From the NCBI RefSeq assembly GCF_038002825.1, contig NZ_JBBODF010000001.1, forward strand, positions 310,001 through 374,000: a stretch of DNA of 64,000 bases, read 5' to 3'. Below are positions 1 through 9,143 of this stretch, one piece after another (within the stretch, counting starts at the first letter, position 1; each line of letters begins with the position of its first letter). Source of the stretch: Paenibacillus sp. FSL H8-0048 (GTDB lineage: Bacteria > Bacillota > Bacilli > Paenibacillales > Paenibacillaceae). The notes below the pieces were generated by a model, which was given only the letters and a program-made list of their open reading frames with translations, was not told the origin of the DNA and did not search any database. The translations under genes and the position numbers were made by a program.

Positions 1-2
1 CC

Positions 3-62
3 GGCGCGAAGACTTGGTACATCCAGGGGGGCTATCAGGCGGAAGCCGCAGCGGTCCTCTAA
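3..62 (+). CDS. C-terminal end of an upstream gene, probably miaB (partial)
   Basis: The frame starting at base 3 stays open to a TAA at 60-62 and encodes a tail reading GAKTWYIQGGYQAEAAAVL. It lies 25 bases upstream of ricA. In Bacillus the gene before ricA (ymcA) is miaB (ymcB), the radical-SAM tRNA methylthiotransferase, whose C-terminal TRAM domain ends in a similar T-W-x-x-G segment. The identification rests on synteny and about 19 residues, so it is tentative. Confidence 0.45.
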   Translation, partial: GAKTWYIQGGYQAEAAAVL

Positions 63-87
63 ATTATAGAGAAATGGGGCGAGAAGA

Positions 88-540
88 ATGAGCCAGGAAG
101 AAGCACGACGGAATGAATATGGCATGCAGACCCACAATACCCGCGATTTAATTGTCCGGGAGGATATTATGGGCAAGGCGAAGGACTTGGCGGCACTCAT
201 CTCCACCAGTGAGGAGGTCCGTCATTTTCAGCAGGCCGAGCAGAAGATTCTGAATCACGAGCGTGTGCAGGGACTCATTGCTACGATTAAGAAGAAGCAG
301 AAGGAGATCGTGGCATTCGAGAGCTTCAAGAATCAGGCCATGGTCGAGAAGATTGAACGTGAGATCGAAGAGCTGCAGGATGAGATCGACAGTATCCCGG
401 TTGTGAACGAGTTCCAGCAGAGCCAGAGCGATATCAATTATCTGCTGCAGATGGTGATTTCAGTGATCAGGGATACCGTTTCGGATAAAATCAATGTGGA
501 AGCAGGCACCGAGGCGCCGCCCTCCACCTGCGGAGATTAA
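88..540 (+). CDS. ricA: RicA (YmcA) family protein, YlbF/YmcA fold
   Basis: This 150-residue, mostly helical protein has the YlbF/YmcA domain (about residues 25-135). In Bacillus, RicA forms a complex with RicF and RicT that promotes RNase Y-dependent mRNA maturation and supports sporulation, competence and biofilm formation. Seen here: an acidic/basic heptad-like helix (about residues 60-100), the family-like segment IPVVNEFQQSQSDINYLLQ, and a single Cys in the C-terminal STCGD. Bacillus RicA ligates an Fe-S cluster through Cys near its C-terminus, and only one Cys is evident here. The start has a GGGGCGAGAAG-type RBS. The protein has a longer N-terminus (about 20 residues) than B. subtilis RicA; the ATG at 121 would give a shorter form. 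In B. subtilis cotE follows directly; here cotE lies 39 kb away. Confidence 0.88.
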   Translation: MSQEEARRNEYGMQTHNTRDLIVREDIMGKAKDLAALISTSEEVRHFQQAEQKILNHERVQGLIATIKKKQKEIVAFESFKNQAMVEKIEREIEELQDEIDSIPVVNEFQQSQSDINYLLQMVISVIRDTVSDKINVEAGTEAPPSTCGD

Positions 541-682
541 TGCAGAACACCCCGGGGGCGGATGTGAATCCGTCCCTTTTTACATAAGCCGGCAAGCCGG
601 CTCCGGTTGATTTTGGGCGGACAGGTTTGGTACATTAAAAGATACGAACAACAAACAATAGCACGGCAAAGGATGATCTATA

Positions 683-1453
683 GTGACTGAGAACGCGGAA
701 CAAGCCTATAACGCCAAGAAGTACCGCACTCCGGATGGCGTTCCGGCGGATATTGTCATGTTTACACTAACCAAGCGCGAGCGGAAGACTGTCACGAAGA
801 CGCTGCCGCTGCGCGAGCTGAAGGTGATGCTGGTCCGGCGCAAAAAATGGCCGTGTGCGGGCATGTGGGCTCTGCCGGGCGGCTTTTGCCAGGAGGATGA
901 ATCGATCTACGATGCCGCTACGCGCGAGCTGAAGGAAGAAACGGGCGTGGACGGCGGACATTTGGAATATCTCGGCGTCTACAGCCAGCCGGGCCGTGAT
1001 CCGCGCGGCTGGATTATCAGCCATGCCTTCTTTGCACTGGTGGAGGAGTGGATGCTGGAGCAGCGGCAGGCCTCCGATGATGCAGGCGAGGTTGGGCTGT
1101 TCACCCTGCAGGAAGCGCTGGAGGAGCTGGAACTGGCTTTTGACCACCATGATATTATTACCGATGCCTACCTGCGGATTCAGCAGCAGATGCTGCAGAC
1201 GACGATTGCCCGGCAGTTCCTGCCGCGCCATTTCACGCTGAGCGAGCTGTACCAGGTGATCCAGACGGTAGTGCCTGAATTCAAAGAACCGAATTTTATC
1301 CGCAAAATCACGTCAACACGCAGCCGTCAGGGTATATTAAAAGAAGTGAGCGATGAAGCGGGCAATCCGCTCAGCTCCAATCAATACTCCCAGCGCCCGG
1401 CACAGCTCTATATGTTCACGGACCATGAGCCGTTATTATCGATTTATACGTAA
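683..1453 (+). CDS. NrtR-like Nudix hydrolase with C-terminal winged helix
   Basis: The 256-residue protein starts at GTG (AAAGGA 10 bases upstream). Residues 67-89 form an intact Nudix box (GX5EX7REUXEEXGU: G67, E73, R81-E82, E85-E86, G88), so hydrolysis of ADP-ribose or a similar nucleotide remains possible. Residues 170-256 resemble the winged-helix half of NrtR regulators (FTLSELYQVIQ, then NFIRKI and a C-terminal RPAQLYMF). NrtR proteins sense ADP-ribose and repress NAD-biosynthesis genes. The next two genes are pncA and pncB, the usual NrtR targets, so a regulator of NAD salvage is the best reading. Because the Nudix box is intact, a bifunctional role or plain ADP-ribose pyrophosphatase is also possible. 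I did not find a convincing palindromic operator by eye. Confidence 0.82.
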   Translation: MTENAEQAYNAKKYRTPDGVPADIVMFTLTKRERKTVTKTLPLRELKVMLVRRKKWPCAGMWALPGGFCQEDESIYDAATRELKEETGVDGGHLEYLGVYSQPGRDPRGWIISHAFFALVEEWMLEQRQASDDAGEVGLFTLQEALEELELAFDHHDIITDAYLRIQQQMLQTTIARQFLPRHFTLSELYQVIQTVVPEFKEPNFIRKITSTRSRQGILKEVSDEAGNPLSSNQYSQRPAQLYMFTDHEPLLSIYT

Positions 1454-1500
1454 GCTGCCGGGAAATGCAGGCCCATTAACCTTTTAGGAGGCTGTATACC

Positions 1501-2052
1501 ATGAGAGCACTGATTGTAATTGATTTCACGAATGATTTCATTGACGGGAACCTGCCTGTCGGCCAGCCCGGCATCGATATTGCGAAGAGAGTCAGTGAAT
1601 TGACGGAGCAATTCGTACGCAGCGGGGACTATGTGGTAATGGCTGTAGATTTGCATGAAGCGGATGACCCGTACCACCCGGAGACCAAGCTGTTTCCGCC
1701 GCATAATCTGCGGGGAAGCCAGGGGCGTGAGCTGTACGGCAGCCTGAAGGCTGTCTACGAAGAGAACCGGGAAGCCATCTACTGGATGGACAAAACGCGT
1801 TACAGCGCCTTCTGCGGCACGGATCTTGCGCTGAAGCTGCGTGAGCGGGGCATTACCGAGGTGCATCTGATCGGAGTCTGCACGGATATCTGTGTGCTGC
1901 ATACGGCCGTAGATGCCTACAACCACGGCTTCGGGATTACAGTGCATGAGGATGCCGTCGCCAGCTTCAATCCCGACGGTCATGTATGGGCGCTCGGACA
2001 CTTCCGCGGCAGTCTTGGCGCAAAAGTCGTCACGGCGTTAGGAGAGCAGTAA
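1501..2052 (+). CDS. pncA: Nicotinamidase (isochorismatase family)
   Basis: The 183-residue enzyme deamidates nicotinamide to nicotinate in NAD salvage. The isochorismatase-fold triad is visible: D8, K98 (MDKTRYSAF) and C131 in GVCTDICV. Metal ligands expected for PncA are present (D50 and H52 in VDLH, H59, H68). AGGAGG lies 8-15 bases before the ATG. It sits 47 bases after the NrtR-like gene and 57 bases before pncB, consistent with one transcript for the Preiss-Handler salvage steps. Confidence 0.93.
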   Translation: MRALIVIDFTNDFIDGNLPVGQPGIDIAKRVSELTEQFVRSGDYVVMAVDLHEADDPYHPETKLFPPHNLRGSQGRELYGSLKAVYEENREAIYWMDKTRYSAFCGTDLALKLRERGITEVHLIGVCTDICVLHTAVDAYNHGFGITVHEDAVASFNPDGHVWALGHFRGSLGAKVVTALGEQ

Positions 2053-2109
2053 CACATCAGCAGAGGCAGCATCCAACTACAGGCAGTGTAATGATTAGGA
2101 GATGAGGAC

Positions 2110-3561
2110 TTGAGGAGAGAACTTGCTCTACATACAGACAAATACCAGATTAATATGATGTATGCCCACTGGGTGAACGGTACGCATAAGCGCCGGGCAG
2201 TATTCGAAGCCTACTTCCGCAAGCTGCCCTTCGGCAACGGGTTCGCCGTGTTCGCCGGACTGGAGCGGATTGCCCAGTACATCGCGGAGCTGCGGTTCAC
2301 TGAAGAGGATATCCGCTACCTGTCGGAGCAGGAGGAGAATTATGCGCCGGCCTTCCTGGAGGAGCTGCTGCAGTTCCATTTCCAGGGCAGTCTCCATTCC
2401 ATGAAGGAAGGGGCACTTGTGTTCCCGGATGAGCCGCTGATCCGGGTCGAAGGCACAATTATGGAGGCGCAGCTGGTTGAGACTGCGATCCTCAACTTCA
2501 TGAACTATCAGACGCTGATTGCTACCAAGGCGTCGCGGATCAAGCAGGTGGCCCCTAACGACACGCTGCTGGAGTTCGGAACGCGCCGCGCGCAGGAAGC
2601 AGATGCCGCAGTCTGGGGCGCCCGCGCCGCTTATGTCGGCGGCTTCCATGCGACCTCTAACATGCTGGCCGGCAAGAAGTTCGGCATCCCTACGAAGGGC
2701 ACCCATGCCCATTCCTGGGTGCAGAGCTTCCCGAGCGAGCAGGAGGCGTTCGACGCTTATGCGAGAGTGATGCCGGACGGCGTGACACTCTTGGTAGATA
2801 CGTTCGATACCCTGCGCAGCGGTGTGCCGAACGCGATCAACACCGCCAAGAAGCTGGAAGCCCAAGGTAAGCGGATGAACGGTATCCGGCTGGATAGCGG
2901 TGACCTTGCTTATCTGTCCCGCAAGGCCCGTGAAATGCTGGATGAAGCCGGACTGCAGTATGTGAAGATTGTGGCCTCCAATGATCTGGATGAGAATACT
3001 ATCATGAACTTGAAGTCGCAAGGGGCGGCAATTGACACATGGGGAGTCGGAACTCAGCTCATTACCGCTTCGGATCAGCCTTCACTCGGCGGCGTCTACA
3101 AGCTGGTTGAGATTGAAGCGCCAAGCGGTGAGATGATTCCTACAATCAAGATCTCTTCTAACCCCGAGAAGGTCTCTACGCCCGGCAAAAAGGAAGTCTA
3201 CCGCATTATCGGGCAGAACGGCAAGGCGCTGGCTGATTATATCAGCTTCGCGGATGAGCCTGCGCCCCGCAGCGGTGTCCGGCTGAAGCTGTTCAACCCG
3301 CTGCATCCTTATATGAAGAAGCATGTGGAGCGTTACGACACAGTGCGGATGCTGGAGCCGGTTGTGGTGAACGGGTTCCAGGTCTATACCCTGCCGGATT
3401 TGGCGGAGATCCGCCGTTACCATCAGGAGCAGCTCGACCTCTTCTGGCCGGAGTACCTGCGTAAGCTGAACCCGGAGGTCTTCCGCGTGAATCTCAGCGA
3501 GCAGCTATGGAACCGCAAGCAGCAGCTGATTGCAGAGCATATGATCACCGATGTGGAGTAG
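2110..3561 (+). CDS. pncB: Nicotinate phosphoribosyltransferase
   Basis: This 483-residue protein converts nicotinate plus PRPP (ATP-assisted) to nicotinate mononucleotide, the step after PncA. Family landmarks: N-terminal DKYQINMMYAHW, the phosphoribosyl-site segments EFGTRRAQ and GVRLDSGDLAYLS-like (RLDSGDLAYLS), and GVGTQLITASDQPSLGGVYKLVE in the C-terminal half. The start is a TTG preceded by AGGAGATGAGG; no better in-frame ATG exists nearby. It is full length for the family and closes the cluster; an intrinsic terminator follows. Confidence 0.94.
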   Translation: MRRELALHTDKYQINMMYAHWVNGTHKRRAVFEAYFRKLPFGNGFAVFAGLERIAQYIAELRFTEEDIRYLSEQEENYAPAFLEELLQFHFQGSLHSMKEGALVFPDEPLIRVEGTIMEAQLVETAILNFMNYQTLIATKASRIKQVAPNDTLLEFGTRRAQEADAAVWGARAAYVGGFHATSNMLAGKKFGIPTKGTHAHSWVQSFPSEQEAFDAYARVMPDGVTLLVDTFDTLRSGVPNAINTAKKLEAQGKRMNGIRLDSGDLAYLSRKAREMLDEAGLQYVKIVASNDLDENTIMNLKSQGAAIDTWGVGTQLITASDQPSLGGVYKLVEIEAPSGEMIPTIKISSNPEKVSTPGKKEVYRIIGQNGKALADYISFADEPAPRSGVRLKLFNPLHPYMKKHVERYDTVRMLEPVVVNGFQVYTLPDLAEIRRYHQEQLDLFWPEYLRKLNPEVFRVNLSEQLWNRKQQLIAEHMITDVE

Positions 3562-3598
3562 AACCTGGTCCGCATTTCATTAGAACAAGAATATAGTC

Positions 3599-3646
3599 AG
3601 CCCTCTCAGGCCTGCCGTATGAATTCCGCGGTTTGAGAGGGCTTTT
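3599..3646 (+). terminator. Rho-independent terminator after pncB
   Basis: The arms AGCCCTCTCA (3599-3608) and TGAGAGGGCT (3633-3643 region) pair around a 24-base loop and are followed by TTTTT. The position, 40 bases after pncB, suits the end of the NAD salvage operon. Confidence 0.85.
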
Positions 3647-3756
3647 TGTGTGAGCGGCCAACCATCTGCTTATTGACAGCAAGTCTATGAAATCATATAT
3701 TGAATATGTTACAAATGACAGAATTGGAAGAAAGAGATCGATTTTTGCGGCAAAAG

Positions 3757-3770
3757 TGTAAGCGCTCTAA
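3757..3770 (+). promoter_or_regulatory. Candidate cre (CcpA) site upstream of the glucanase
   Basis: TGTAAGCGCTCTAA matches the cre pattern TGWAANCGNTNWCA in the left half and core, with mismatches in the last bases. It lies about 165 bases before a secreted glucanase, a typical target of carbon catabolite repression. The rest of the 3562-3922 gap shows only the terminator above. Confidence 0.45.
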
Positions 3771-3922
3771 AATCAGCCATCCAGCTCATTATAACTGCTG
3801 CGTTCTTTATTGTAGCCGCCACTCTCGATGTAGGAGGTGAGCTTAACCTGCCATTGCCCATCTATGAGACAAGCAATTCTATAACATTATCAATCCAATA
3901 ACTGTTGAGGAGTGAATGATTC

Positions 3923-5152
3923 ATGAACAAGCCAACCAAGCGCAAGCTGCACTGGGCAAGTCTGCTGCTTCTTTGTTTAGCCATCTTCATCCTGCCTGCG
4001 GGGTCCGCCTTCGCCGCTGTCAACAAGCCGTTCCCGCAGCACACGACCTACACCAGCGGAACTATCAAGCCGAATCATGTAAGCCAGACTGCACTGGATA
4101 ATGCGGTGAAGACTAAATGGGATGCCTGGAAGGGGACATACCTCAAGCCGGCAGGCACCGGGAAATACTATGTGAAGTATAATTCGAATGGCGAGACCGT
4201 ATCTGAAGCGCAGGGCTACGGAATGCTGTTCACCGTCCTGATGGCCGGCTATGACGGCAATGCGCAGACCTATTACAATGGACTCTATAATTATTACACC
4301 GAGCATCCCAGCTCTATTAATCCTTACCTGATGTCCTGGAAGCAGAACAGCAGCTTTCAGAATGTCGAAGGCCAGAACTCGGCCACAGACGGCGACTTGG
4401 ATATCGCTTACTCTCTGCTGCTCGCTCATAAGCAATGGGGAAGCAGCGGAACGGTTAACTACTTGCAGGCTGCGACCAATATTATCAACGCCATTATGAA
4501 TAATGACATCAATCAGTCCCAATGGACAATCCGTCTCGGAGACTGGGCGAACAGCGGCTCTTATAACACAGCCACCCGCCCTTCGGATTTCATGGTGAAT
4601 CATTTCAAAGCCTTCCAGGCCGCTACGGGGGATGCCCGCTGGCAGAACGTAACGAACAAGACTTATACCTTAATCAACAGCCTGTATAGCGGCTATAGCT
4701 CCACAACCGGTCTGCTTCCTGACTTCGTAGTCTATTCTAACAATACGTATCAGCCTGCTGCTGCGAACTTCCTGGAATCTCAGCGTGACGGGGATTACAA
4801 CTATAATTCGTGCCGGGTTCCATGGCGGATCACCACCGATTATCTGCTTACCGGCGACAATCGCGCCTTATCCCAGCTGACTCAGCTCAACTCCTGGATT
4901 AAGACCAAGACAGGAGGCACGCCAGGCAATATCAAGGATGGCTACAAGCTGGACGGAACCACCTTCGGAAGCTACAACAGCGGAGCCTTCTACGGCCCCT
5001 TCGGAGTGGGCGCAATGACCTCATCCTCGAACCAGAGCTGGCTGAACTCCCTCTGGAGCCATACGGCTAACAGCGCACCGGAGAATTATTATGAAGACAG
5101 CCTCAAGCTGTTCTCGATGATTGTCATGTCAGGCAACTGGTGGGCTTACTAA
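3923..5152 (+). CDS. Secreted glycoside hydrolase family 8 endoglucanase
   Basis: The 409-residue precursor has a signal peptide (basic n-region, hydrophobic 12-25, cleavage near AFA-A at 31). The mature part is a single GH8 (alpha/alpha)6 barrel. Catalytic landmarks: E95 in SEAQGYGM (general acid) and ATDGDLDIAYSLLLA (residues 154-168), the GH8 signature with conserved Asp156/158. Members hydrolyse beta-1,4-glucan, lichenan or chitosan; substrate cannot be told from sequence alone. No carbohydrate-binding module follows. The GAGGAGTG RBS supports the ATG at 3923. It stands alone between terminators, with a cre-like site upstream. Confidence 0.92.
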   Translation: MNKPTKRKLHWASLLLLCLAIFILPAGSAFAAVNKPFPQHTTYTSGTIKPNHVSQTALDNAVKTKWDAWKGTYLKPAGTGKYYVKYNSNGETVSEAQGYGMLFTVLMAGYDGNAQTYYNGLYNYYTEHPSSINPYLMSWKQNSSFQNVEGQNSATDGDLDIAYSLLLAHKQWGSSGTVNYLQAATNIINAIMNNDINQSQWTIRLGDWANSGSYNTATRPSDFMVNHFKAFQAATGDARWQNVTNKTYTLINSLYSGYSSTTGLLPDFVVYSNNTYQPAAANFLESQRDGDYNYNSCRVPWRITTDYLLTGDNRALSQLTQLNSWIKTKTGGTPGNIKDGYKLDGTTFGSYNSGAFYGPFGVGAMTSSSNQSWLNSLWSHTANSAPENYYEDSLKLFSMIVMSGNWWAY

Positions 5153-5173
5153 GCAGGAATAGTAATGAAGATG

Positions 5174-5208
5174 GAACTCCTTCCTTGAATGGATAGGAGT
5201 TTCTTTCT
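5174..5208 (+). terminator. Terminator after the GH8 gene
   Basis: AACTCCT and AGGAGTT pair across a short loop and are followed by TCTTTCTTTT. It lies 20-55 bases after the glucanase stop. Confidence 0.75.
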
Positions 5209-5224
5209 TTTGGTACCAGGCACC

Positions 5225-5240
5225 TGTGATATATATCATT
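5225..5240. promoter_or_regulatory. Candidate FNR/CRP-like half-palindrome upstream of the oxidoreductase
   Basis: TGTGATATATATCATT resembles the TGTGA-N6-TCACA box used by CRP/FNR-family regulators; a second TCTGTGATAT follows 20 bases on. It lies about 300 bases before an oxygen-sensitive class of enzyme. The 5209-5541 gap is AT-rich and holds no ORF I would call. Weak evidence. Confidence 0.25.
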
Positions 5241-5541
5241 ATTTCTGTGATATTTTTAACATCTTAATTTTTAATTTTATTGCTAAATTAAGGATGACAT
5301 CTCATCCACAGTTTGCTTAGGAAAGTGCGGAATTACACAGAAACTTCACATTTTGTCATTTTCATGGAAGCTTTCCTTCTATTGAAATAACACCGCACTG
5401 TCGCGTATAAAGAAACCTGCATAAATCTATAAAGAATTGTGATTTCCTGAGCGTGGAAAATGCAAGATATGTCACTTCGCGGCTTACAAAATCAAGTTAC
5501 AATCGTTGAAAAAGTCAAAAGGATGTACTAAGAAAGGGGTT

Positions 5542-6558
5542 ATGTCGGTGGTACAATTGCCAATAGTAAATGAACTGGGATTCTTTGAGATTCGTCTGGA
5601 ATCCATTGGAGGCCTGGGCGCGAACCTGGCAGGTAAAATGCTGGCGGAAGCAGGAGTGGTCGGCGCAGGGCTGAACGGCGTCAGCTTCTCATCGTACGGT
5701 TCGGAGAAGAAGGGGTCTGCGGTTAAGGCTCACATCCGTTTCTGTGATATGGATACCCATATCCGCGATACTTCGCCGGTCGAGCGTCCGCATGTTGTCG
5801 GCGTATTTCACGAAGCACTTGCCAAGACCGTTAATGTAACCAGCGGAATTCATGAACACAGCACCGTTCTCGTGAACTCGGCCAAGACGCCGGAAGAACT
5901 CAGAGAGCTGCTGAAGATGAAGGCCGGCACGATTGCAGTGATTGATGCTACCAGCATCGCGCTCAAGGAGAAGAACCGCGTCAATATGGCCATGCTGGGG
6001 GCGCTTTTCCGGCTCTGCCCGTTCCTTGACACTGAAATTATGAAGGGCGTCATTGAAAAGTCCCTCGGCAAAAAATATCCGCAGGCTGTCCAGTCCGCTA
6101 TTACAACCTTCGAGCGCGGCTACAATGAAGTGAAGTTCATGCAGTTCGAGCTGGCTGCCGGAGACAGCATGCCGGAATATGTACGTTCCGATATCTCGGC
6201 TCTCGGTTATGAGACGCAGCCGATGGGCGGAACGATTACGAATCCTGGCGGCAGCTTCCTGAAGAATCTAAGCATCTCCCGTTCCGGTATGCTTCCGGTC
6301 TATGAAATGGAGTCCTGCATTAACTGCGCACAGTGTGACACGGTATGTCCTGACCAGTGCTTCGTGTGGGAAGAGCGTCTGGACCGCAAGGGCCGTTCGC
6401 AGATGTTCCTGCTCGGTATTGACTACCAGTACTGTAAAGGCTGCCTGAAATGTATCGGTGCCTGTCCGACCTCAGCATTATCCAGCATGAGAGAGAAGGA
6501 AGGCTTCGCAGACAGTCATACCGTAAAGCATCAGTTCGATCTGGTAACTCCAGTCTAA
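5542..6558 (+). CDS. 2-oxoacid:ferredoxin oxidoreductase, fused gamma and 2x[4Fe-4S] delta subunit
   Basis: Residues about 10-180 are the gamma (catalytic, domain III) region, with IGGLGANLAGKMLAEA and SSYGSEKKGS. The C-terminal 80 residues hold two ferredoxin motifs, CINCAQCDTVCPDQC and CKGCLKCIGACPT, that would carry electrons from the active site to ferredoxin. The fold partner is the next gene, 26 bases downstream. The open frame extends back to a TTG at 5506 with no RBS. GAAAGGGG at 5533-5538 points to ATG 5542 or GTG 5548; spacing slightly favours the GTG. Together the pair would oxidatively decarboxylate a 2-oxoacid (pyruvate, 2-oxoglutarate or a branched/aromatic oxoacid). Confidence 0.88.
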   Translation: MSVVQLPIVNELGFFEIRLESIGGLGANLAGKMLAEAGVVGAGLNGVSFSSYGSEKKGSAVKAHIRFCDMDTHIRDTSPVERPHVVGVFHEALAKTVNVTSGIHEHSTVLVNSAKTPEELRELLKMKAGTIAVIDATSIALKEKNRVNMAMLGALFRLCPFLDTEIMKGVIEKSLGKKYPQAVQSAITTFERGYNEVKFMQFELAAGDSMPEYVRSDISALGYETQPMGGTITNPGGSFLKNLSISRSGMLPVYEMESCINCAQCDTVCPDQCFVWEERLDRKGRSQMFLLGIDYQYCKGCLKCIGACPTSALSSMREKEGFADSHTVKHQFDLVTPV

Positions 6559-6584
6559 AACCCGGAAGAAAGGTGGAATACATT

Positions 6585-8891
6585 GTGGCTATTGATTATG
6601 AAAAAGAACTAGGCTCCGCCAAGGTGGAGCAGAAATTCCTATACGAGTCCGGCAATGAAATGGCGGCCTATGCCGCGCATCAGATTAACTATCATGTCAT
6701 GGGTTATTTCCCGATCTCCCCATCGACTGAGGTGGCCCAGTTCCTCGATACGATGAAGGCCAGCGGCCAGCACGATATCATGCTGGTACCGTCCGACGGC
6801 GAGCACAGCTCCGCCGGGATCTGCTATGGCGCTTCTACAGCGGGCGGCCGTGTGTTCAATGCAACGAGCGCTCAAGGCTACATGTTCATGCTGGAGCAAT
6901 TGCCTGTACAAGCAGGTACGCGGATGCCGATGGTCATGAACCTGGTCTGCCGTTCGATCTCGGGACCGCTGAATATTCACGGAGACCATTCGGATCTGTA
7001 CTTTGCCCTGAACACCGGCTGGCCGATCCTGATGTGCCGTGATCCGCAGTCGGTCTATGATATGAACCTGATGGCCCTGAAGCTGGCGGAGCACGCCAAG
7101 GTCCGGCTGCCGGTGATGGTGGCCTCTGACGGCTACTTCACTTCGCACCAGAAGCGCCGGGTACAGGCTTTTGCCCACCGTGAGGATGTTCACAAGTTCG
7201 TTGGCGAACAGCCGCCTGCAGGCTTCACTGATACCCTGGACCGTAATAACCCGGTCACTGTGGGACCTTACATGAATGAACCGGATTACATTAACAACCG
7301 TTATCAGCAATCCGTTGCGATGTACAATGCCGGTGAAGTGTTCGAAGAGATCGCGCAGGAGTTCGCAGAGCTGACCGGACGCCATTATGAGATGATCGAG
7401 CAGTACCGGATGGAGGATGCCGATGTCGCAGTCTTCCTGATGAACTCCGCTTCGGAGATCATTAAGGATGTAGTCGATCAGCTTCGCGAGCAGGGAGTCA
7501 AGGCGGGAGCGATCTCCCCGAACATGATCCGCCCGTTCCCGCAGAAGCAGATTGCCGAAGCGCTGAAGAATGTCAAAGCCATTACTGTAGGTGACCGTGC
7601 AGATTCGGTTGGCGGACACGGCGGTAACATGGTGAACGAGATTAAGGCAGCACTGTTCACTTACGGTAATACCACGACTAAGGTTATCAGCCGGATCTAC
7701 GGACTGGGCGGTAAAGACTTCTACGCCGAAGACGGACACCACTTCTTCCAGCTGGCTATGGATGCTGTTGTTGCAGACCGTGTCGAGATTCCGTTCGATT
7801 ACTACGGCCACAATCCGGGAGCGCCGGAGAATGCGCCGAAGCGCCTCTTGAAGCCGATGGACTTCGATAAGCTGAAGACCGGCCTGATCACGGTAACCCA
7901 GAACGAAGAGACCGGCAAGCTGAGTGTCAGAGTTCCGCCGGTGCGTTCGCTGATGAAGAAGCCAAGACGCCTGTCTCCAGGGCACGGAGCATGTCCGGGC
8001 TGCGGGATTTTCTCCGGGCTGGAGCTGTTCTTCAAGGGGATCGAAGGCGATATCGTAGCGCTCTACCACACCGGCTGTGCGATGGTAACGACTACAGGTT
8101 ATCCGTATTCCTCCCATAAATCGACGTTCATCCACAATCTGTTCCAGAATGGTGCGGCTACACTGTCCGGTGTGGTTGAGATGTTCTGGGAACGCAAACG
8201 CCGGGGTGAGCTTGACGGGCTGGGGCTGAAGGAAGACTTCACGTTCGTGATGGTTACCGGCGACGGCGGAATGGACATCGGAATGGGACCTGCAATCGGT
8301 GCAGCGCTGCGCGGCCATAAGATGATTATCGTAGAATATGATAACGAAGGATACATGAACACAGGTGCACAGCAGTCCTATTCGACACCGCTCGGACACC
8401 GGACTTCCACCTCAAGCATCGGCAAAACCCAGCAGGGCAAGGTAACCCAGCACAAGGATACAGCACAGATTATGGCGGCTACCAACATTCCTTATGTCTT
8501 CACCGGCTGTGAAGCTTATCCGCAGGATATGCTGAAGAAGGCAGCAAAAGCCCAGTGGTATGCGCAAAATGAAGGCCTGGTCTACGGCAAGATTCTCATT
8601 GCCTGTCCGCTGAACTGGATGAGTGAAGACAAGGACGGCACGGATATCGTGTCCCTGGCTGTCGAATCCTGCTTCTTCCCGCTCTATGAAGTTGAGCAGG
8701 GAATTACAAGTATCACTTACAACCCGGAAGATAAGGACAAACGGATAGAAGTATCCGCCTGGCTGAAGACGATGGGCAAGACCCGCCATCTGCTGAAGCC
8801 GGAGAATGAACCGGCTCTGCGCAGCTTCGAGGGTGAAGTTCAGCGCCGCTGGAGCCGCCTCAAAGCGAAGCATGAGCATCCAGACTTGTAA
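6585..8891 (+). CDS. 2-oxoacid:ferredoxin oxidoreductase, fused alpha-beta subunit (TPP enzyme)
   Basis: The first ~420 residues form the alpha part (FPISPSTEVAQF substrate/TPP pyrimidine domain and the transketolase-C-like region). The last ~280 form the TPP-binding beta part, with GHGACPGCGIFSGLE, the Mg-TPP motif GDGGMDIGMGP followed by EYDNEGYMNTG, and Cys residues for a cluster (ACPGCG). The frame is open upstream to 6450, overlapping the previous gene. AAAGGTGG at 6570-6577 fits the GTG at 6585, giving 768 residues. The gene pair encodes all four classical subunits as two polypeptides. The exact oxoacid cannot be told from sequence. A strong terminator follows at 8955. Confidence 0.9.
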   Translation: MAIDYEKELGSAKVEQKFLYESGNEMAAYAAHQINYHVMGYFPISPSTEVAQFLDTMKASGQHDIMLVPSDGEHSSAGICYGASTAGGRVFNATSAQGYMFMLEQLPVQAGTRMPMVMNLVCRSISGPLNIHGDHSDLYFALNTGWPILMCRDPQSVYDMNLMALKLAEHAKVRLPVMVASDGYFTSHQKRRVQAFAHREDVHKFVGEQPPAGFTDTLDRNNPVTVGPYMNEPDYINNRYQQSVAMYNAGEVFEEIAQEFAELTGRHYEMIEQYRMEDADVAVFLMNSASEIIKDVVDQLREQGVKAGAISPNMIRPFPQKQIAEALKNVKAITVGDRADSVGGHGGNMVNEIKAALFTYGNTTTKVISRIYGLGGKDFYAEDGHHFFQLAMDAVVADRVEIPFDYYGHNPGAPENAPKRLLKPMDFDKLKTGLITVTQNEETGKLSVRVPPVRSLMKKPRRLSPGHGACPGCGIFSGLELFFKGIEGDIVALYHTGCAMVTTTGYPYSSHKSTFIHNLFQNGAATLSGVVEMFWERKRRGELDGLGLKEDFTFVMVTGDGGMDIGMGPAIGAALRGHKMIIVEYDNEGYMNTGAQQSYSTPLGHRTSTSSIGKTQQGKVTQHKDTAQIMAATNIPYVFTGCEAYPQDMLKKAAKAQWYAQNEGLVYGKILIACPLNWMSEDKDGTDIVSLAVESCFFPLYEVEQGITSITYNPEDKDKRIEVSAWLKTMGKTRHLLKPENEPALRSFEGEVQRRWSRLKAKHEHPDL

Positions 8892-8954
8892 GGTGTAGGA
8901 TCTTATTGGAAGCTTGGTATTCATAAGCATAAGAAACAGCTAAAGCTAGTACCC

Positions 8955-8985
8955 GCCCGGCAGAGTCACTCTGCCGGGCTATTTT
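8955..8985 (+). terminator. Terminator after the oxidoreductase operon
   Basis: GCCCGGCAGAG and CTCTGCCGGGC form a perfect 11-bp stem with a 3-base loop, followed by TATTTTG. Confidence 0.88.
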
Positions 8986-9143
8986 GTAACCACAAATAGC
9001 CCGAAAAAACTATTTATTATAATACTTTTATAAAGTAATATAGTAACGAGGCGACTGATAGTTAAAAAGTGGTTTTGAGGTCAAGCCACCACCGCTGCAG
9101 GTGGAGGAATTCAGCGATCATTAGAAGGTTAGGCGGGGGTAGC

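Noticed and set aside
2128..3021. Long antisense ORFs to pncB, por, mutS and PBP genes
   Set aside because: They are shadows of strongly coding plus-strand genes with high GC at codon position 3.
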